Positions 22,462-32,731 are shown, counted from the first letter of the stretch. The stretch: DNA of 64,000 nt from Tomitella gaofuii (GCF_014126825.1 NZ_CP059900.1:3300954-3364953); one strand, 5' to 3'. Made by a program: numbers and translations. The notes: generated from the sequence alone by a model not told the origin.

Positions 22462-24648
22462 TCAGAGCATGCAGCTGACGCAGCCCTCCACCTCGGTACC
22501 CTCGAGGGCCATCTGCCGCACGCGGATGTAGTAGAGCGTCTTGATGCCCTTGCGCCAGGCGTAGATCTGCGCCCGGTTGACGTCGCGGGTGGTGGCGGTG
22601 TCCTTGAAGAACAGCGTCAGCGACAGACCCTGGTCCACGTGCTGCGAGGCGGCCGCGTAGGTGTCGATGATCTTCTCGTAGCCGATCTCGTACGCGTCCT
22701 GGAAGTACTCCAGGTTGTCGTTGTCCATGTAGGGCGCCGGGTAGTAGACGCGCCCGATCTTGCCTTCCTTGCGGATCTCGATGCCCGAGGCCACCGGGTG
22801 GATCGAGCTGGTCGAGTTGTTGATGTAGGAGATCGACCCCGTGGGCGGCACCGCCTGCAGGTTCTGGTTGTAGATGCCGTGCGCCATCACCGACGCCTTG
22901 AGCTCGCGCCAGTCGTCCTGCGTGGGGATGGCGATGCCGGCGCCGTCGAACAGTTCCCGCACCCGCTCCGTCGTGGGCTCCCACACGCGCTCGGTGTACT
23001 TGTCGAAGAACTCGCCGCTGGCGTACTTGGACTCCGGGAAGCCGGCGAAGTGGCTGCCCCGCTCGATGGCGAGGCGGTTCGACGCCCGCAGCGCGTGGTA
23101 CAGCACCGTGTAGAAGTACATGTCGGTGAAGTCCACGCCCTCGTCGGACCCGTAGTGGATCCGCTCGCGGGCCAGGTACCCGTGCAGGTTCATCTGGCCC
23201 AGCCCGATGGCGTGCGATTCGCTGTTGCCGCGCTCGATCGACGGCACCGAGTCGATGTGCGTCTGGTCGGACACCGCGGTGAGCGCCCGGATGGACACCT
23301 CGATGGTGCGAGCGAAGTCCGGCGAGTCCATGGCCTTGGCGATGTTGAGCGAGCCGAGGTTGCAGGAGATGTCCTTGCCCACGTGCGCGAAGGTGAGGTC
23401 TTCGTTGAGCTGCGACGGCGTGGACACCTGCAGGATCTCCGAGCACAGGTTGGAATGCGTGACCTTGCCGGCGATCGGGTTCGCCCGGTTCACCGTGTCC
23501 TCGAACATGATGTAGGGGTAGCCGGATTCGAACTGCAGCTCTGCGAGCGTCTGGAAGAACTCGCGCGCCTTGATCTTGGTCTTGCGGATGCGCTGGTCGT
23601 CCACCATCTCGTAGTATGTCTCGGTGATGTTGACGTCCGCGAACGGCGTGCCGTACACCCGCTCCACGTCGTACGGGGAGAACAGGTACATGTCGTCGTT
23701 GCGCTTGGCAAGCTCGAAGGTGATGTCGGGGATGACCACGCCCAGCGAGAGCGTCTTGATGCGGATCTTCTCGTCGGCGTTCTCGCGCTTGGTGTCGAGG
23801 AACCGGTAGATGTCCGGGTGGTGCGCCTGCAGGTAGACCGCGCCGGCGCCCTGCCGCGCGCCCAGCTGGTTGGCGTAGGAGAAGGAGTCCTCCAGCAGCT
23901 TCATCACGGGGATGACGCCCGAGGACTGGTTCTCTATCTTCTTGATGGGCGCGCCGTGCTCGCGGATGTTGCTCAGCAGCAGCGCCACCCCGCCGCCGCG
24001 CTTGGACAGCTGCAGCGCCGAGTTGATCGAGCGCCCGATGGACTCCATGTTGTCCTCGATGCGCAGCAGGAAGCAGGACACGGGCTCGCCGCGCTGCATC
24101 TTGCCGGCGTTGAGGAACGTCGGCGTCGCCGGCTGGAAGCGGCCGTCGATGATCTCGTCCACGAGCTGCTCGGCCAGGACGGTGTCGCCGTCGGCCAGGC
24201 TCAGCGCCACCATGCACACACGGTCTTCGAAGCGCTCCAGGTAGCGCTTGCCGTCGAACGTCTTGAGCGTGTACGAGGTGTAGTACTTGAACGCACCGAG
24301 GAACGTGGGGAACCGGAACTTCTTGGCGTAGGCGCGGTCGAACAGGCTCTTGACGAACTCACGCCCGTAGCGGCCCAGGACCTCGGGGTCGTAGTAGTGC
24401 TTCTCCACCAGGTAGTCGAGCTTCTCGTCGATGTTGTGGAAGAAGACGGTGTTCTGGTTGACGTGCTGCAGGAAGTACTGCCGCGCGGCCGCCCTGTCCT
24501 TGTCGAACTGGATGCGGCCGTCCGCGTCGTACAGGTTGAGCATGGCGTTGAGGGCGTGGTAGTCCAGCTCCGTCTCGTCGCCGGCGACGGTCACGTCGAT
24601 GCGCTCGCGGCCGCCTGCAGGTGCCTCGTCTGTGATGGTCGGTGCCAC
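22462..24648 (-). CDS. nrdE: Class Ib ribonucleotide reductase alpha subunit NrdE
   Basis: A 728-residue catalytic subunit that reduces ribonucleoside diphosphates. Family segments are unmistakable: [10 protein letters not shown]-like N-terminus, [24 protein letters not shown] (split; first active-site Cys in CFLL), [24 protein letters not shown] with a preceding [17 protein letters not shown], and the C-terminal redox pair in GCVSCML. The GTG at 24648 (APTITDEAP) has an AGGAG site and corresponds to the longer mycobacterial start; it overlaps the end of nrdI by 58 bases. NrdH reduces the C-terminal cysteines. Confidence 0.96.
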   Translation of the reverse strand: MAPTITDEAPAGGRERIDVTVAGDETELDYHALNAMLNLYDADGRIQFDKDRAAARQYFLQHVNQNTVFFHNIDEKLDYLVEKHYYDPEVLGRYGREFVKSLFDRAYAKKFRFPTFLGAFKYYTSYTLKTFDGKRYLERFEDRVCMVALSLADGDTVLAEQLVDEIIDGRFQPATPTFLNAGKMQRGEPVSCFLLRIEDNMESIGRSINSALQLSKRGGGVALLLSNIREHGAPIKKIENQSSGVIPVMKLLEDSFSYANQLGARQGAGAVYLQAHHPDIYRFLDTKRENADEKIRIKTLSLGVVIPDITFELAKRNDDMYLFSPYDVERVYGTPFADVNITETYYEMVDDQRIRKTKIKAREFFQTLAELQFESGYPYIMFEDTVNRANPIAGKVTHSNLCSEILQVSTPSQLNEDLTFAHVGKDISCNLGSLNIAKAMDSPDFARTIEVSIRALTAVSDQTHIDSVPSIERGNSESHAIGLGQMNLHGYLARERIHYGSDEGVDFTDMYFYTVLYHALRASNRLAIERGSHFAGFPESKYASGEFFDKYTERVWEPTTERVRELFDGAGIAIPTQDDWRELKASVMAHGIYNQNLQAVPPTGSISYINNSTSSIHPVASGIEIRKEGKIGRVYYPAPYMDNDNLEYFQDAYEIGYEKIIDTYAAASQHVDQGLSLTLFFKDTATTRDVNRAQIYAWRKGIKTLYYIRVRQMALEGTEVEGCVSCML

Positions 24649-25064
24649 TGGTCGCTCTCCTGGAAGTGTTGCAGGCCCGCGCGGACGCGCTCGATGTCCT
24701 CCGCGGTGCCCATGAGTTCGAAGCGGTACAGGTACGGAACCTGGCATTTGTATGCGATCACGTCCCCTGCCGAACAGAACGAGTCGCCGAAATTCGAGTT
24801 GCCGGCGGCGATGACCCCGCGGATCAGCTGCCGGTTGTGGATGTCGTTGAGGAACTTGATGACCTGCTTGGGCACGTACCGCGTGTCGCGGCCCGTGGCC
24901 GTGGTGCCGCCGCCGTAGGTGGGGCAGACGAGCACGTACGGCTCATCCACCCGGAATCCGCCGGGCGGCATGTGGAGTGGGATGCGCACGGCCGGAAGGC
25001 CGAGTCGCTCGATGAATCTGTGCGTGTTCTCCGAAACGCTGGAGAAATAGACCAATGACGGCAT
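24591..25064 (-). CDS. nrdI: NrdI flavodoxin-like protein
   Basis: A 157-residue flavoprotein that supplies the oxidant for assembling the NrdF metallo-cofactor. [15 protein letters not shown] is the FMN phosphate loop, PTYGGG and [16 protein letters not shown] the isoalloxazine loops, and [14 protein letters not shown] the closing strand/helix. GGAGG lies six bases before the ATG. Its 3' end overlaps nrdE by 58 bases, typical of the nrdHIE cluster. Confidence 0.95.
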   Translation of the reverse strand: MPSLVYFSSVSENTHRFIERLGLPAVRIPLHMPPGGFRVDEPYVLVCPTYGGGTTATGRDTRYVPKQVIKFLNDIHNRQLIRGVIAAGNSNFGDSFCSAGDVIAYKCQVPYLYRFELMGTAEDIERVRAGLQHFQESDQWHRPSQTRHLQAAASAST

Positions 25065-25149
25065 GGGGGACCTCCACGACGTGAATCGATGACCGGCCCC
25101 CGGTGACCACCGGGAGTCTTCCCTGCCCGGCCGGCGGCCGGGCGCCCGG

Positions 25150-25383
25150 TCAGGCCGCCATCGCGGTGAGCGCCTTGATGCGGTCCGGACGGTAGCCGGA
25201 CCAGTGGGAGTCGCCGACGACCACGACGGGGGCCTGCAGGTACCCGAGCGCCATGACGTAGTCACGCGCGTCGGCGTCCTCGGAGATGTCGACGACGTCG
25301 TACGCGAGGCCGGCCTTGTCGAGGGCCTTGTAGGTGGCGTTGCACTGGACGCAGGCGGGCTTGGTGTAGACGGTGATGCTCAT
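25150..25383 (-). CDS. nrdH: NrdH glutaredoxin-like electron donor
   Basis: A 77-residue small redoxin with the CVQC active site at residues 11-14 in [15 protein letters not shown], the cis-proline stretch QAPVVVV and a C-terminal [12 protein letters not shown]. It carries electrons from thioredoxin reductase to NrdE. First gene of the nrdHIE cluster, 85 bases before nrdI. The ATG at 25383 was preferred to an upstream start because the fold begins SITVYTKP. Confidence 0.95.
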   Translation of the reverse strand: MSITVYTKPACVQCNATYKALDKAGLAYDVVDISEDADARDYVMALGYLQAPVVVVGDSHWSGYRPDRIKALTAMAA

Positions 25384-25865
25384 CTCTGATGGACCCTCTC
25401 TCGACGGTGACTGCACCCTGATTACGACGTGTCAGGCGAGCCGCGCGGGAGCGCCTTCCCTTCCCCGAGAGAGCGCCTGTCCCTCAGTGCCCGCACCCCC
25501 GCTCCACTAACGTGGATCGGCCGGATTCGCAACCGGAAACCGGACGTTTCAAGGGGCTCGGATCCACCGGAACCGCTGTTGCCCTGCTGACGCCCTAGAC
25601 ACTACACCTAGTGGTGCCTTTTGCAAGACTTCCCATAACTTGTGAGTGACACGCATGATATTCGCTGGTCGGAGGGTCGCGCGGCACCGGTCGGACGGCC
25701 CCGTTCGGCGTGTCGCGCAGCGCCGCGGCCATTCGCCGCCGCAGCGCCTCCGGACCGACTAGATTGGCCGGGTGCGGGCCCCTCCGCGCACGCCGCCCGG
25801 GGGCCGCCGGAGGCCGGTGGCAGTCGAGTCCGGCAACCACAGCAGAGTACGAAAAGAGGTCCGAC
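25384..25865. other. Intergenic region between nrdH and the lipase gene
   Basis: About 480 bases. The nrdH promoter lies near 25599-25626, leaving a leader of roughly 210 bases before nrdH; I could not recognise a riboswitch or structured RNA in it. The right-hand part contains the ribosome site (AAGAGG) for the rightward lipase gene. No coding region is supported. Confidence 0.5.
25599..25626 (-). promoter_or_regulatory. nrdH promoter with NrdR-box-like repeat
   Basis: Read on the leftward strand, TTGCAA (25621-25626) and TAGTGT (25599-25604) are separated by 16 bases, as a sigma-A-like promoter. CCACTAGGTGTAGTGT (25599-25614) matches 12 of 16 positions of the NrdR box consensus and covers the -10 element. 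Repression of nrdHIE by NrdR is therefore predicted. NrdR boxes usually come in pairs; I did not find a convincing second one. Confidence 0.6.
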
Positions 25866-26714
25866 ATGGCGACACCCGTCCGTGAAGACGAGGGCACCCT
25901 CACCGGTGTGGGCGGGGTGGAGCTGTACTGGCGCAGCTGGACGCCCACCGAGGCTCCGCCGAAGGGCCTCGTCGTCCTCGTGCACGGCATGGGCGAGCAC
26001 TGCGGGCGGTACGACCACGTGGCCGACGCCCTCCTCGCCCGCGGCTACGCGGTGGCCGCGCACGACCACCGCGGGCACGGCCGCTCCGGCGGACGCCGCA
26101 GCTACATCGACCGCATGGACAACCTCGTCGCGGACATCGGCACCGCGTTCGATCGTGCCCGCGCGACGGTGCCCGACGTCCCGGCGGTGATGGTGGGACA
26201 CAGCATGGGAGGACTGTCCTCGGCACTGTGGGCCGTCGACAACCAGGACCGGCTGGCCGGCCTGGTGCTCAGCGGACCGCTCGCCGCCATGGACCAGGCC
26301 AACGCCGTCACCAAGGCCGTCGCCCGCGCTCTGTCCGCGACGGTGCCCACGCTGGGCATGGTCGCCGTCGACGCGAGCGCGCTCAGCCACGACCCCACCG
26401 TGGGCGAGGACTACCGGGCGGATCCGCTCGTGTTCTCCGGCAAGCTGCCCGCGCGGACGGCCGCCGAGCTGATGGGGGCCGTCGACGCCGTGCAGCACCG
26501 CGCGCCCGAGCTGCGGTTGCCGTTGCTGATCATGCACGGCGAGCTCGACACCCTCGCCCCGCCCCGCGGCTCGCAGGAACTGTTCGACAAGGCCGTCTCC
26601 GCCGACAAGCACCGCACCGTCTACGACGGCATGTACCACGAGATTTTCAATGAGGTCGACCGCGCGCGGGTGCTCGGCGAACTGACCGACTGGGTCGACG
26701 CGCACATGGTCTGA
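25866..26714 (+). CDS. Monoacylglycerol lipase-like alpha/beta hydrolase
   Basis: A 282-residue alpha/beta hydrolase. The nucleophile elbow is GHSMGG (serine near 107), the acid is in MHGELDTLAPP and the histidine in GMYHEIFNE. The oxyanion loop VLVHGMGEHCGRY and the DHRGHGRSGG segment are those of bacterial/human monoacylglycerol lipases (Rv0183 group). It lacks a signal peptide. The ATG has an AAGAGG site. A role in recycling membrane or storage monoacylglycerols is inferred. Confidence 0.85.
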   Translation: MATPVREDEGTLTGVGGVELYWRSWTPTEAPPKGLVVLVHGMGEHCGRYDHVADALLARGYAVAAHDHRGHGRSGGRRSYIDRMDNLVADIGTAFDRARATVPDVPAVMVGHSMGGLSSALWAVDNQDRLAGLVLSGPLAAMDQANAVTKAVARALSATVPTLGMVAVDASALSHDPTVGEDYRADPLVFSGKLPARTAAELMGAVDAVQHRAPELRLPLLIMHGELDTLAPPRGSQELFDKAVSADKHRTVYDGMYHEIFNEVDRARVLGELTDWVDAHMV

Positions 26715-26727
26715 CTCCGACTCTCCC

Positions 26728-26785
26728 CGTTTGGTGGACTTTTTGCTGGTTTTCCGCCGGATTCCGACCAAATGTCCACCAAACG
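26728..26785. repeat. Long-loop inverted repeat between convergent genes
   Basis: CGTTTGGTGGAC (26728-26739) and its exact reverse complement (26774-26785) enclose 34 bases. On each strand the first arm is followed by a T-rich run (TTTTT to the right; ATTTGG to the left). It sits between the stops of the lipase gene and the leftward lipoprotein gene, so a bidirectional terminator is the simplest reading. A REP-type or mobile-element remnant is possible. Confidence 0.6.
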
Positions 26786-26812
26786 CCGGAGCGATCGCGG
26801 CGCCGGACACCG

Positions 26813-27956
26813 CTATTTCGTGCGGACGAATCCGGGGCTGCCTGCGTGGGTGACGATCGACGCGCCCTTCATCGGCAGAGCCCACACCGAGGCCGCCGGC
26901 ATGCCGGTCAGGCGGAACGCCGCGGTCGTCACAGTGTCTTCGACGTCTGCCGACACCAACTCGAGCCGACCGGCCAGCTGCGGGTCCGCGGCCAGCACGT
27001 CGGCGACCGCATCGGCATTCCGCTGCGCATCCGCCGCGCTCGCCTGGTGGTAGGCGACGATCAGGCGCGGCGCACCGCTGGAATGGCTCAGGCCCACTCC
27101 CACCGCATCGAACGCCGCGGGCATCGAACACGCATCGCCGGACGTACGGTCCGGCAGCATCGCCGAGTAAACATGCCGGGCGTCGAGCGCTGACGCCACC
27201 GCAGCGCGACCCCGTGTCGTCGACAGCGGTCGCAACGTCGCCGTTGACAAGCGCATTCAGGGCCTCGGCCGAGGTGGAGACCGCCAGATCCTGCCCCAAC
27301 ATCGCCATGTGCAGCGGCGCACCGTTCCAGCGCGCTGCGGTGGAACGGCTCAGGTCCGTCACTTCGTCCTCACCCGAACCGAACGTCCACATCCCGTTCA
27401 TCTGCTCCCCCGCCGCCGCGTCTACAGCTGCCGCCAGATCGATCGGCTTGCCCACACTTGCGGAGACCACGGCGAACCGTGATTGATTCGCAGCGTCTGC
27501 AGCGAAACAGCCGACGTCTGCGATGCCCACGCCGATCTCGTCCGCTACAGCAGCTTGTTGCCCAGCGGGAACGGAGAACACGGCGGGTGTCAACACGGAG
27601 ACGACACGGCCCTCGTCAGCGGTGCCTCCGCTGCCCGTCGCTCCGATCGCCTCCAGCCACGCCGACACGGCCGCCGGATCGCTTCGCTCCGGGCGCTGCG
27701 TTCCGGCCGCCGCCGTGGCCGCGTCCAGATCGCCCGTGGTCAAGTACCCATTGTCACGGGTATCCGGCGCAGGCAACCGCGCAAGTGCCCCGGTCACGGT
27801 GCACAGCGGGTCCGGGGCGGACGCGCCGTCCGCAGCTACGGACTCGCCGGTTGCGGCCGAACCCGCGGGCTCCACCGTGGGGGCACATCCCGCGAGCGCC
27901 ACTGCCGCCGCCAGCGTGACCGACGCTGCGAGCAGAACATCGCGCTGCGAACTCAT
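26813..27956 (-). pseudogene. Putative lipoprotein, frameshifted
   Basis: The N-terminal half starts MSSQRDVLL and has a clean lipoprotein signal with lipobox LAGC near residue 23, followed by a secreted acidic domain ([37 protein letters not shown]). After NALVNGDVATAVDD coding continues only in another frame (RGRAAVASALDARHVYSAML to the stop at 26813). One base appears inserted (or two lost) near 27208-27222. Repaired, the product would be about 380 residues. I do not recognise the family. Sequencing error cannot be separated from a real mutation. It is 33 bases downstream of the nucleosidase gene on the same strand. Confidence 0.65.
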
Positions 27957-27989
27957 GGGCGTGGACTCTATCGGAACGTCCGAGAACCC

Positions 27990-28634
27990 TCAGCCGGCGC
28001 CGAGCCGCCCCGCGACCCATGCGCCCAGTTCCCGCGCACAGTGGTCGACCCTGTCGAGCCAGTCCATCGCCGACTCGTCCGCGTCATCGCTGACGTACTT
28101 GACCAGCCGCACCGGCGTGCCCAGCAGGGTGCACGCGCGGGCGACGGCGAAACCCTCCATGTCCACGAGGTCGGCGTCCTGCGCGAGCCGGGTGCGGACG
28201 GCCGGGTCCGAGACGAACATGTCGCCCGTCGCCAGCACGCTGCCGTCGCCTTCCGGCAGTGCGATCCGGTCGACCAGCGGATATCCCAGCGCGCGCAACG
28301 CCTCCGAGCTGATGTCGTGATTGGTCACCGCGGACGGGAGATACAGCCCCGAGTGCCCGTCGTGCAGCGCGCCGGCCGTGCCGACGTTCACGACGGTGAT
28401 GTCCGCCGGTCCGTCGGCCCCGGTGCGCTCGACGGCGCGCAGGATCGCCGCCGTCGTCGCCGCCGCCGCGTCCACCTTGCCGATCCCGCAGATCAGCGTC
28501 TCCACGCCGTCCGGCAGGTGCGCCGCCTCGGACGCCGTCGCCGAGACCACCAGAACCCGCCGCGGGTCCGGAAAGCCCGAGTCCCCGCCGCGCCCCGTCG
28601 CTGCACTCACCACAGCCGCATCACCGTCCACCAT
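27990..28634 (-). CDS. Purine nucleosidase, MTA/SAH-like phosphorylase superfamily
   Basis: A 214-residue protein of the nucleoside-phosphorylase fold. It has [42 protein letters not shown] and the base/ribose-binding stretch [13 protein letters not shown], where the acidic MEGFAVA motif is typical. The terminal [14 protein letters not shown] supplies the catalytic aspartate region. This suits hydrolysis of methylthioadenosine or S-adenosylhomocysteine, or of another nucleoside. It is divergent from nadE with 66 bases between starts. Confidence 0.75.
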   Translation of the reverse strand: MVDGDAAVVSAATGRGGDSGFPDPRRVLVVSATASEAAHLPDGVETLICGIGKVDAAAATTAAILRAVERTGADGPADITVVNVGTAGALHDGHSGLYLPSAVTNHDISSEALRALGYPLVDRIALPEGDGSVLATGDMFVSDPAVRTRLAQDADLVDMEGFAVARACTLLGTPVRLVKYVSDDADESAMDWLDRVDHCARELGAWVAGRLGAG

Positions 28635-28700
28635 CGTCGCGCCCCGTCGCCCCGCGTCCGGCCGGGGCCCGGTGCCGCCGACCGCACTACAGTCCACCAC

Positions 28701-29564
28701 ATGGACCGCACGAACGAACTTCAGCAGACGATCGCCCGCGAGCTCGGTGTGCGACCCGAGATCGACCCGGCCGCCGAGATCGCGGCGCGCATCGGCTTCC
28801 TCGCCGACTATCTGCGGTCGACGCCCGCGCACGGCTTCGTTCTGGGCATCAGCGGCGGCCAAGACAGCACCCTCGCGGGACGCCTGTGCCAGCTGGCGGC
28901 GGAACGCCTGCGCCGGGAAGGCATGGATGACGCCCGCTTCGTCGCCGTGCGCCTCCCCTACGGCACGCAGGCGGACGAGGACGACGCGCAGGCGGCGCTG
29001 CGGTTCATCGCGCCGGACGAGGCCGTGACTGTGGACATCAAACCCGGCGCGGACGCGGTGTCGGAGGCGGCGTCCGCGGCGCTGCGCACCCCGGCGGACG
29101 GTTCCGCGGAACAGCCGGCCGGGCTGCGGGATTTCGTGCGCGGCAACGTCAAGGCCCGGATGCGGATGGTCGCCCAGTACGCGCTCGCCGGGCAGCGCGG
29201 CCTGCTCGTGGTGGGCACCGATCACGCGGCCGAGGCCGTCGCCGGCTTCTACACCAAGTTCGGCGACGGCGCGGTGGACCTGACGCCGCTGACCGGCCTG
29301 ACGAAGCGCCAAGGTGCGGCGCTGCTGCGCAGGCTCGGAGCGCCCCCGCAGATGTGGGAGAAGGTGCCGACGGCCGACCTCGAGGACGACCGCCCCGCCC
29401 TGCCCGACGAGGAGGCGCTCGGCGTCGCCTACCGCGACATCGACGACTATCTGGAAGGCCGGCCCGTCGACGACGACGCGGCCGCGCGCATCGAGCACCT
29501 ATACACGATCAGCCGGCACAAGCGCGCCATGCCGGCGAGCCCGCTCGACACCTGGTGGCGCTGA
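28701..29564 (+). CDS. nadE: Ammonia-dependent NAD+ synthetase
   Basis: A 287-residue single-domain NadE that amidates nicotinate adenine dinucleotide to NAD. The P-loop is [18 protein letters not shown] (ATP pyrophosphatase signature), with [42 protein letters not shown] and [16 protein letters not shown] as further active-site stretches. There is no N-terminal glutaminase domain, unlike the NadE of M. tuberculosis, so free ammonia should be the donor. It completes a set of NAD salvage genes in this window with pncB and the pncA homologue. Confidence 0.95.
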   Translation: MDRTNELQQTIARELGVRPEIDPAAEIAARIGFLADYLRSTPAHGFVLGISGGQDSTLAGRLCQLAAERLRREGMDDARFVAVRLPYGTQADEDDAQAALRFIAPDEAVTVDIKPGADAVSEAASAALRTPADGSAEQPAGLRDFVRGNVKARMRMVAQYALAGQRGLLVVGTDHAAEAVAGFYTKFGDGAVDLTPLTGLTKRQGAALLRRLGAPPQMWEKVPTADLEDDRPALPDEEALGVAYRDIDDYLEGRPVDDDAAARIEHLYTISRHKRAMPASPLDTWWR

Positions 29565-29614
29565 TCACAGATTTCGTCTCCGCCGGTGGGCCGCTCCGGA
29601 TGTAACGTCATCGC

Positions 29615-30976
29615 GTGACTCGCAGAGCGCTCGGCGCACGACACCCGGCGAGGTTCGTCGTACTCGGATTCGCCGGGGCCGTCGCCGTCGGAACCCTCCT
29701 GTTGATGCTGCCGGTCGCGACGGCGGACGGATCCGCGGCCGCCCCGCTCACCGCGCTGTTCACGGCGACGTCCGCGGTGTGCGTCACGGGCCTGGTGGTG
29801 GTGGACACCGGCGGATACTGGTCGACGTTCGGCGAGGTCGTGATCATCGGCCTGATCCAGGTCGGCGGCCTCGGCATCATGGCGCTCGCGTCGCTGCTCG
29901 GGCTGCTCGTCGCCCGGCGCATGGGCCTGAAGATGCGCCTCGCCGCGCAGACCGAAACCAAGGCGACCGGGCTCGGCGACAGCCGCGTCGTAGTCCTCGG
30001 CGTCATCCGGCTCAGCCTCGCCGTCGAGGCCGTCATCGCCGTGCTGCTCGCCCTCCGCTTCGCACTGCACTACGACGAGCCGATCGGCCGGGCCGCCTAC
30101 CTCGGCGTGTTCCACGCGGTGTCGGCGTACAACAACGCCGGATTCGCGCTGTGGCCGGACAGCCTCACTCGCTTCGCGACGGATCCGTGGATCCTCGTGC
30201 CGATCAGCGCGGCGATCATCATCGGCGGGCTCGGGTTCCCGGTCGTCATCGAGGTGATCCGCGCGGCCCGCCGCCGGCTGCGGCGTGAACGGCGCCGTCC
30301 CCACTGGTCGCTGCACACCAAGATCACGCTGATCACCTACGGGACGATCGCGCTCCTCGGCATCGTCGCGATCACCGCGATCGAATGGAGCAACCCGCGC
30401 ACCCTCGGACCGCTCGGCACTCCCGGGTCCTTGTTGACCGGCGCCTTCAGCGCCATCTCGCCGCGCACCGCGGGCTTCAACGCCGTCGACATCGGCGAGA
30501 TGCACCCGGCGACCCTGCTCATCACCGACGTCATGATGTTCATCGGCGGCGGCAGCGCCGGTACCGCCGGCGGCATCAAGGTGACCACCTTCGCACTGCT
30601 AGCGTTCGTCATCATCACGGAGGCCCGCGGCGAGCCGACCGTGCACGTGATGGGCCGCCGCCTCGCGGCGAGCGTGCAGCGCCAGGCCGTGTCCGTGGCG
30701 CTGCTCGGCGTCGGCGCGGTGTTCGCGTCCGCGGTGGCGCTCATGCTGCTCACGCCGTACAACCTCAACGACGTGCTGTTCGAGACCACCTCCGCGTTCG
30801 CCACGGTGGGCCTGTCCACCGGGATCACCGCCGACCTTCCCGGCGCCGCACAATTGATCCTGATTGGTCTGATGTTCGTCGGCCGGCTCGGCCCGATCAC
30901 CTTCGCCTCAGCGCTGGCCCTCCGCGACCGCGGGCGCCGCTACGAACTACCCGAGGAGCGACCGATCGTTGGCTGA
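29615..30976 (+). CDS. Trk/Ktr potassium-uptake membrane subunit (TrkH/KtrB)
   Basis: A 453-residue polytopic protein with repeated M1-P-M2 units. Pore-loop glycines are visible in TSAVCVTGLVV, YNNAGFALWPDS, ISPRTAGFNAVD and SAFATVGLSTG. The short length and lack of extra N-terminal helices point to a KtrB-like protein. The GTG start at 29615 is assumed. Its stop overlaps the start of the RCK-domain gene, so channel and gating subunit are co-translated. Confidence 0.9.
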   Translation: MTRRALGARHPARFVVLGFAGAVAVGTLLLMLPVATADGSAAAPLTALFTATSAVCVTGLVVVDTGGYWSTFGEVVIIGLIQVGGLGIMALASLLGLLVARRMGLKMRLAAQTETKATGLGDSRVVVLGVIRLSLAVEAVIAVLLALRFALHYDEPIGRAAYLGVFHAVSAYNNAGFALWPDSLTRFATDPWILVPISAAIIIGGLGFPVVIEVIRAARRRLRRERRRPHWSLHTKITLITYGTIALLGIVAITAIEWSNPRTLGPLGTPGSLLTGAFSAISPRTAGFNAVDIGEMHPATLLITDVMMFIGGGSAGTAGGIKVTTFALLAFVIITEARGEPTVHVMGRRLAASVQRQAVSVALLGVGAVFASAVALMLLTPYNLNDVLFETTSAFATVGLSTGITADLPGAAQLILIGLMFVGRLGPITFASALALRDRGRRYELPEERPIVG

Positions 30977-31646
30977 TTCACATCGCATGACACGTATGAC
31001 CGCGCCGGTGACGGTGCTCGGCCTCGGCCGGTTCGGCAGGTCGCTGGCGGAGGAACTGGAGAAGCGCGGCACCGAGGTGCTCGGCATCGACGCCGACGCG
31101 ACGCTCGTGCAACAGGTGAGCGAGACGCTGACGCACGCCGCCGTCGCCGACACGACCGACCCGCAGGTGCTGGAACAGCTCGGCGTGCCCGAGTTCCGCA
31201 GGGCGGTCGTCGGCATCGGCACCGACCTCGAGGCGAGCATCCTCACCACCTCGGTGCTCGCCGACTTCGGGATACCGCACATCTGGGCGAAGGCCACCAG
31301 CCGCCAGCACGGGAAGATCCTCGAGCGCGTCGGCGCCAACCACGTGGTGCTGCCCGAGCACGACATGGGCGAGCGGGTGGCGCACTTGGTCACCGGCCGG
31401 ATGCTCGACTTCGTCGCCTTCGAGGAGGACTACGCGATGGTGAAGACCACCGCACCCGCGGTCATCGCCGGCAAGACCCTGCTCGAAAGCGACTCGCGGC
31501 GCAGGTTCGGGATCACGGTGGTGGCCGTCAAGCACCGGGGCGCGGAGTTCACGCACGCGTCCGTGGATACGGTGATCGAAGCCGAGGACCTGCTCATCGT
31601 CGCGGGGCGCACACGGAAGGTCGAGGAGTTCGCGGAACTGAGCTGA
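30969..31646 (+). CDS. RCK-domain regulatory subunit of potassium uptake (TrkA/KtrA)
   Basis: A 225-residue cytosolic gating protein. Residues 10-135 are an RCK-N Rossmann domain with the nucleotide loop GLGRFGRSLAEEL and the acidic strand end LGIDADATLV. Residues 145-225 are an RCK-C domain ending DLLIVAGRTRKVEEF. The TTG at 30969 overlaps the channel gene by eight bases and has GAGGAG upstream; an ATG at 30987 lacks such a site. ATP/NADH and possibly cyclic di-AMP control is known in the family. Confidence 0.9.
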   Translation: MADSHRMTRMTAPVTVLGLGRFGRSLAEELEKRGTEVLGIDADATLVQQVSETLTHAAVADTTDPQVLEQLGVPEFRRAVVGIGTDLEASILTTSVLADFGIPHIWAKATSRQHGKILERVGANHVVLPEHDMGERVAHLVTGRMLDFVAFEEDYAMVKTTAPAVIAGKTLLESDSRRRFGITVVAVKHRGAEFTHASVDTVIEAEDLLIVAGRTRKVEEFAELS

Positions 31647-31707
31647 GGCGCGCAGGAGCGGGCCCGACAGCGCGGGAACCGAACCCGAGGACCGCGTCGT
31701 CCGCCCG

Positions 31708-32610
31708 CTACTGCTCGGCGCCCGCACCCTCCGCAGCACCGTTGCTCCGTCGCAACGCCGCGATGAGGTCGTGGAACTCCACCGACCGCTGCAGCGCCGG
31801 GCTCAGCACCGCGCGCACCGGCACTCGCAGCCGGTGTTCGGCCTCGTGCAGCAGGCTCAGCCCGGCCACGGGTGTGCCGCCGGCCGACTCCGCGTAGAGC
31901 ACCGTCCATGCGCGCGGCTGGGTGATGACCTCCAGCGACGCGGTGTGGTCGGCCGGAATCGGCGGCCCCAGCTGGACTTTGCGGCCGATCTCCCGGAACG
32001 CGCGCTCCACCACCTGATGGATGAGCACCTGGCTGTGCCGCGCCGGCAGCAGCAACGGATAGTCGCCCAGGGCGCGCAGGCCCACGGTGCCCGACCTGGC
32101 CAGCGGGTGCCGCCGCGACATCGCCACCAGCAGGTCCTGCATGCCCAGGCTCACCGACTGCAGGCCGGGGCGGTCCACCTCGCCCCGGATCAGCGCGACG
32201 TCCGCGTCGCCGCTGGTGACCGCGGCCATCCTGTCCGCGAAGTCCCGCAGGACGAATTCGATGTCGAGGTTGGGGTGCACCTCGCGCACGGCGGCGATCG
32301 CCTCGAGGCTCTGCGCGGCGAAGCTCATGTTGGCGGTGATCCGGATCCGATTGCGCGGCTCGCGGACGACCTCCCGTGCCTTCGCCTCGACAGCCAGGGC
32401 CTCGGCTGCCACCGGCATGAGACGCTCGCCCGCCGCCGTCAGCTCCACGTTGCGGGTGGAGCGGTCGAACAGCTTCACCCCCAGATCCTGTTCGAGCTTG
32501 GCGATCTGGTGGCTGATGGCCGACTGCGAGACGTAGCAGCGCTCCGCCGCCTGCGAGAAATTCCTGAGCTGCCCGACCGCGGTGAAGTAGCGCAGCTGCC
32601 GAAAGTCCAT
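31708..32610 (-). CDS. LysR-family transcriptional regulator
   Basis: A 300-residue regulator. Residues 1-62 are the winged helix-turn-helix (MDFRQLRYFTAV, NFSQAAERCYVSQSAISHQI, LEQDLGVKLFDR). The remainder is a two-lobed effector domain (IRITANMSF, DVALIRGEVDRPGL). It is divergently transcribed from ndh with 286 bases between starts, so it probably controls itself and possibly ndh. The effector is unknown. Confidence 0.88.
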   Translation of the reverse strand: MDFRQLRYFTAVGQLRNFSQAAERCYVSQSAISHQIAKLEQDLGVKLFDRSTRNVELTAAGERLMPVAAEALAVEAKAREVVREPRNRIRITANMSFAAQSLEAIAAVREVHPNLDIEFVLRDFADRMAAVTSGDADVALIRGEVDRPGLQSVSLGMQDLLVAMSRRHPLARSGTVGLRALGDYPLLLPARHSQVLIHQVVERAFREIGRKVQLGPPIPADHTASLEVITQPRAWTVLYAESAGGTPVAGLSLLHEAEHRLRVPVRAVLSPALQRSVEFHDLIAALRRSNGAAEGAGAEQ

Positions 32611-32713
32611 GAGCCCAGGATATGCAGCCGCGCCCGGCGGCCCGGGCGCCGGAGGGGGCGGCCCGCTCCCGCTGCCGGTCGGACCACTTATGACCGATCG
32701 AGATAGGAGCTTG

Positions 32714-32731
32714 CCGATATCTCCGAATCGG
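32714..32731. promoter_or_regulatory. Possible LysR binding site between lysR and ndh
   Basis: CCGAT-N8-ATCGG forms an inverted repeat at 32714-32731, overlapped by AGATA-N12-TATCT (32701-32722). Dyads of this size between a lysR gene and its divergent neighbour are typical regulator sites. No promoter elements could be assigned with confidence. Confidence 0.4.
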
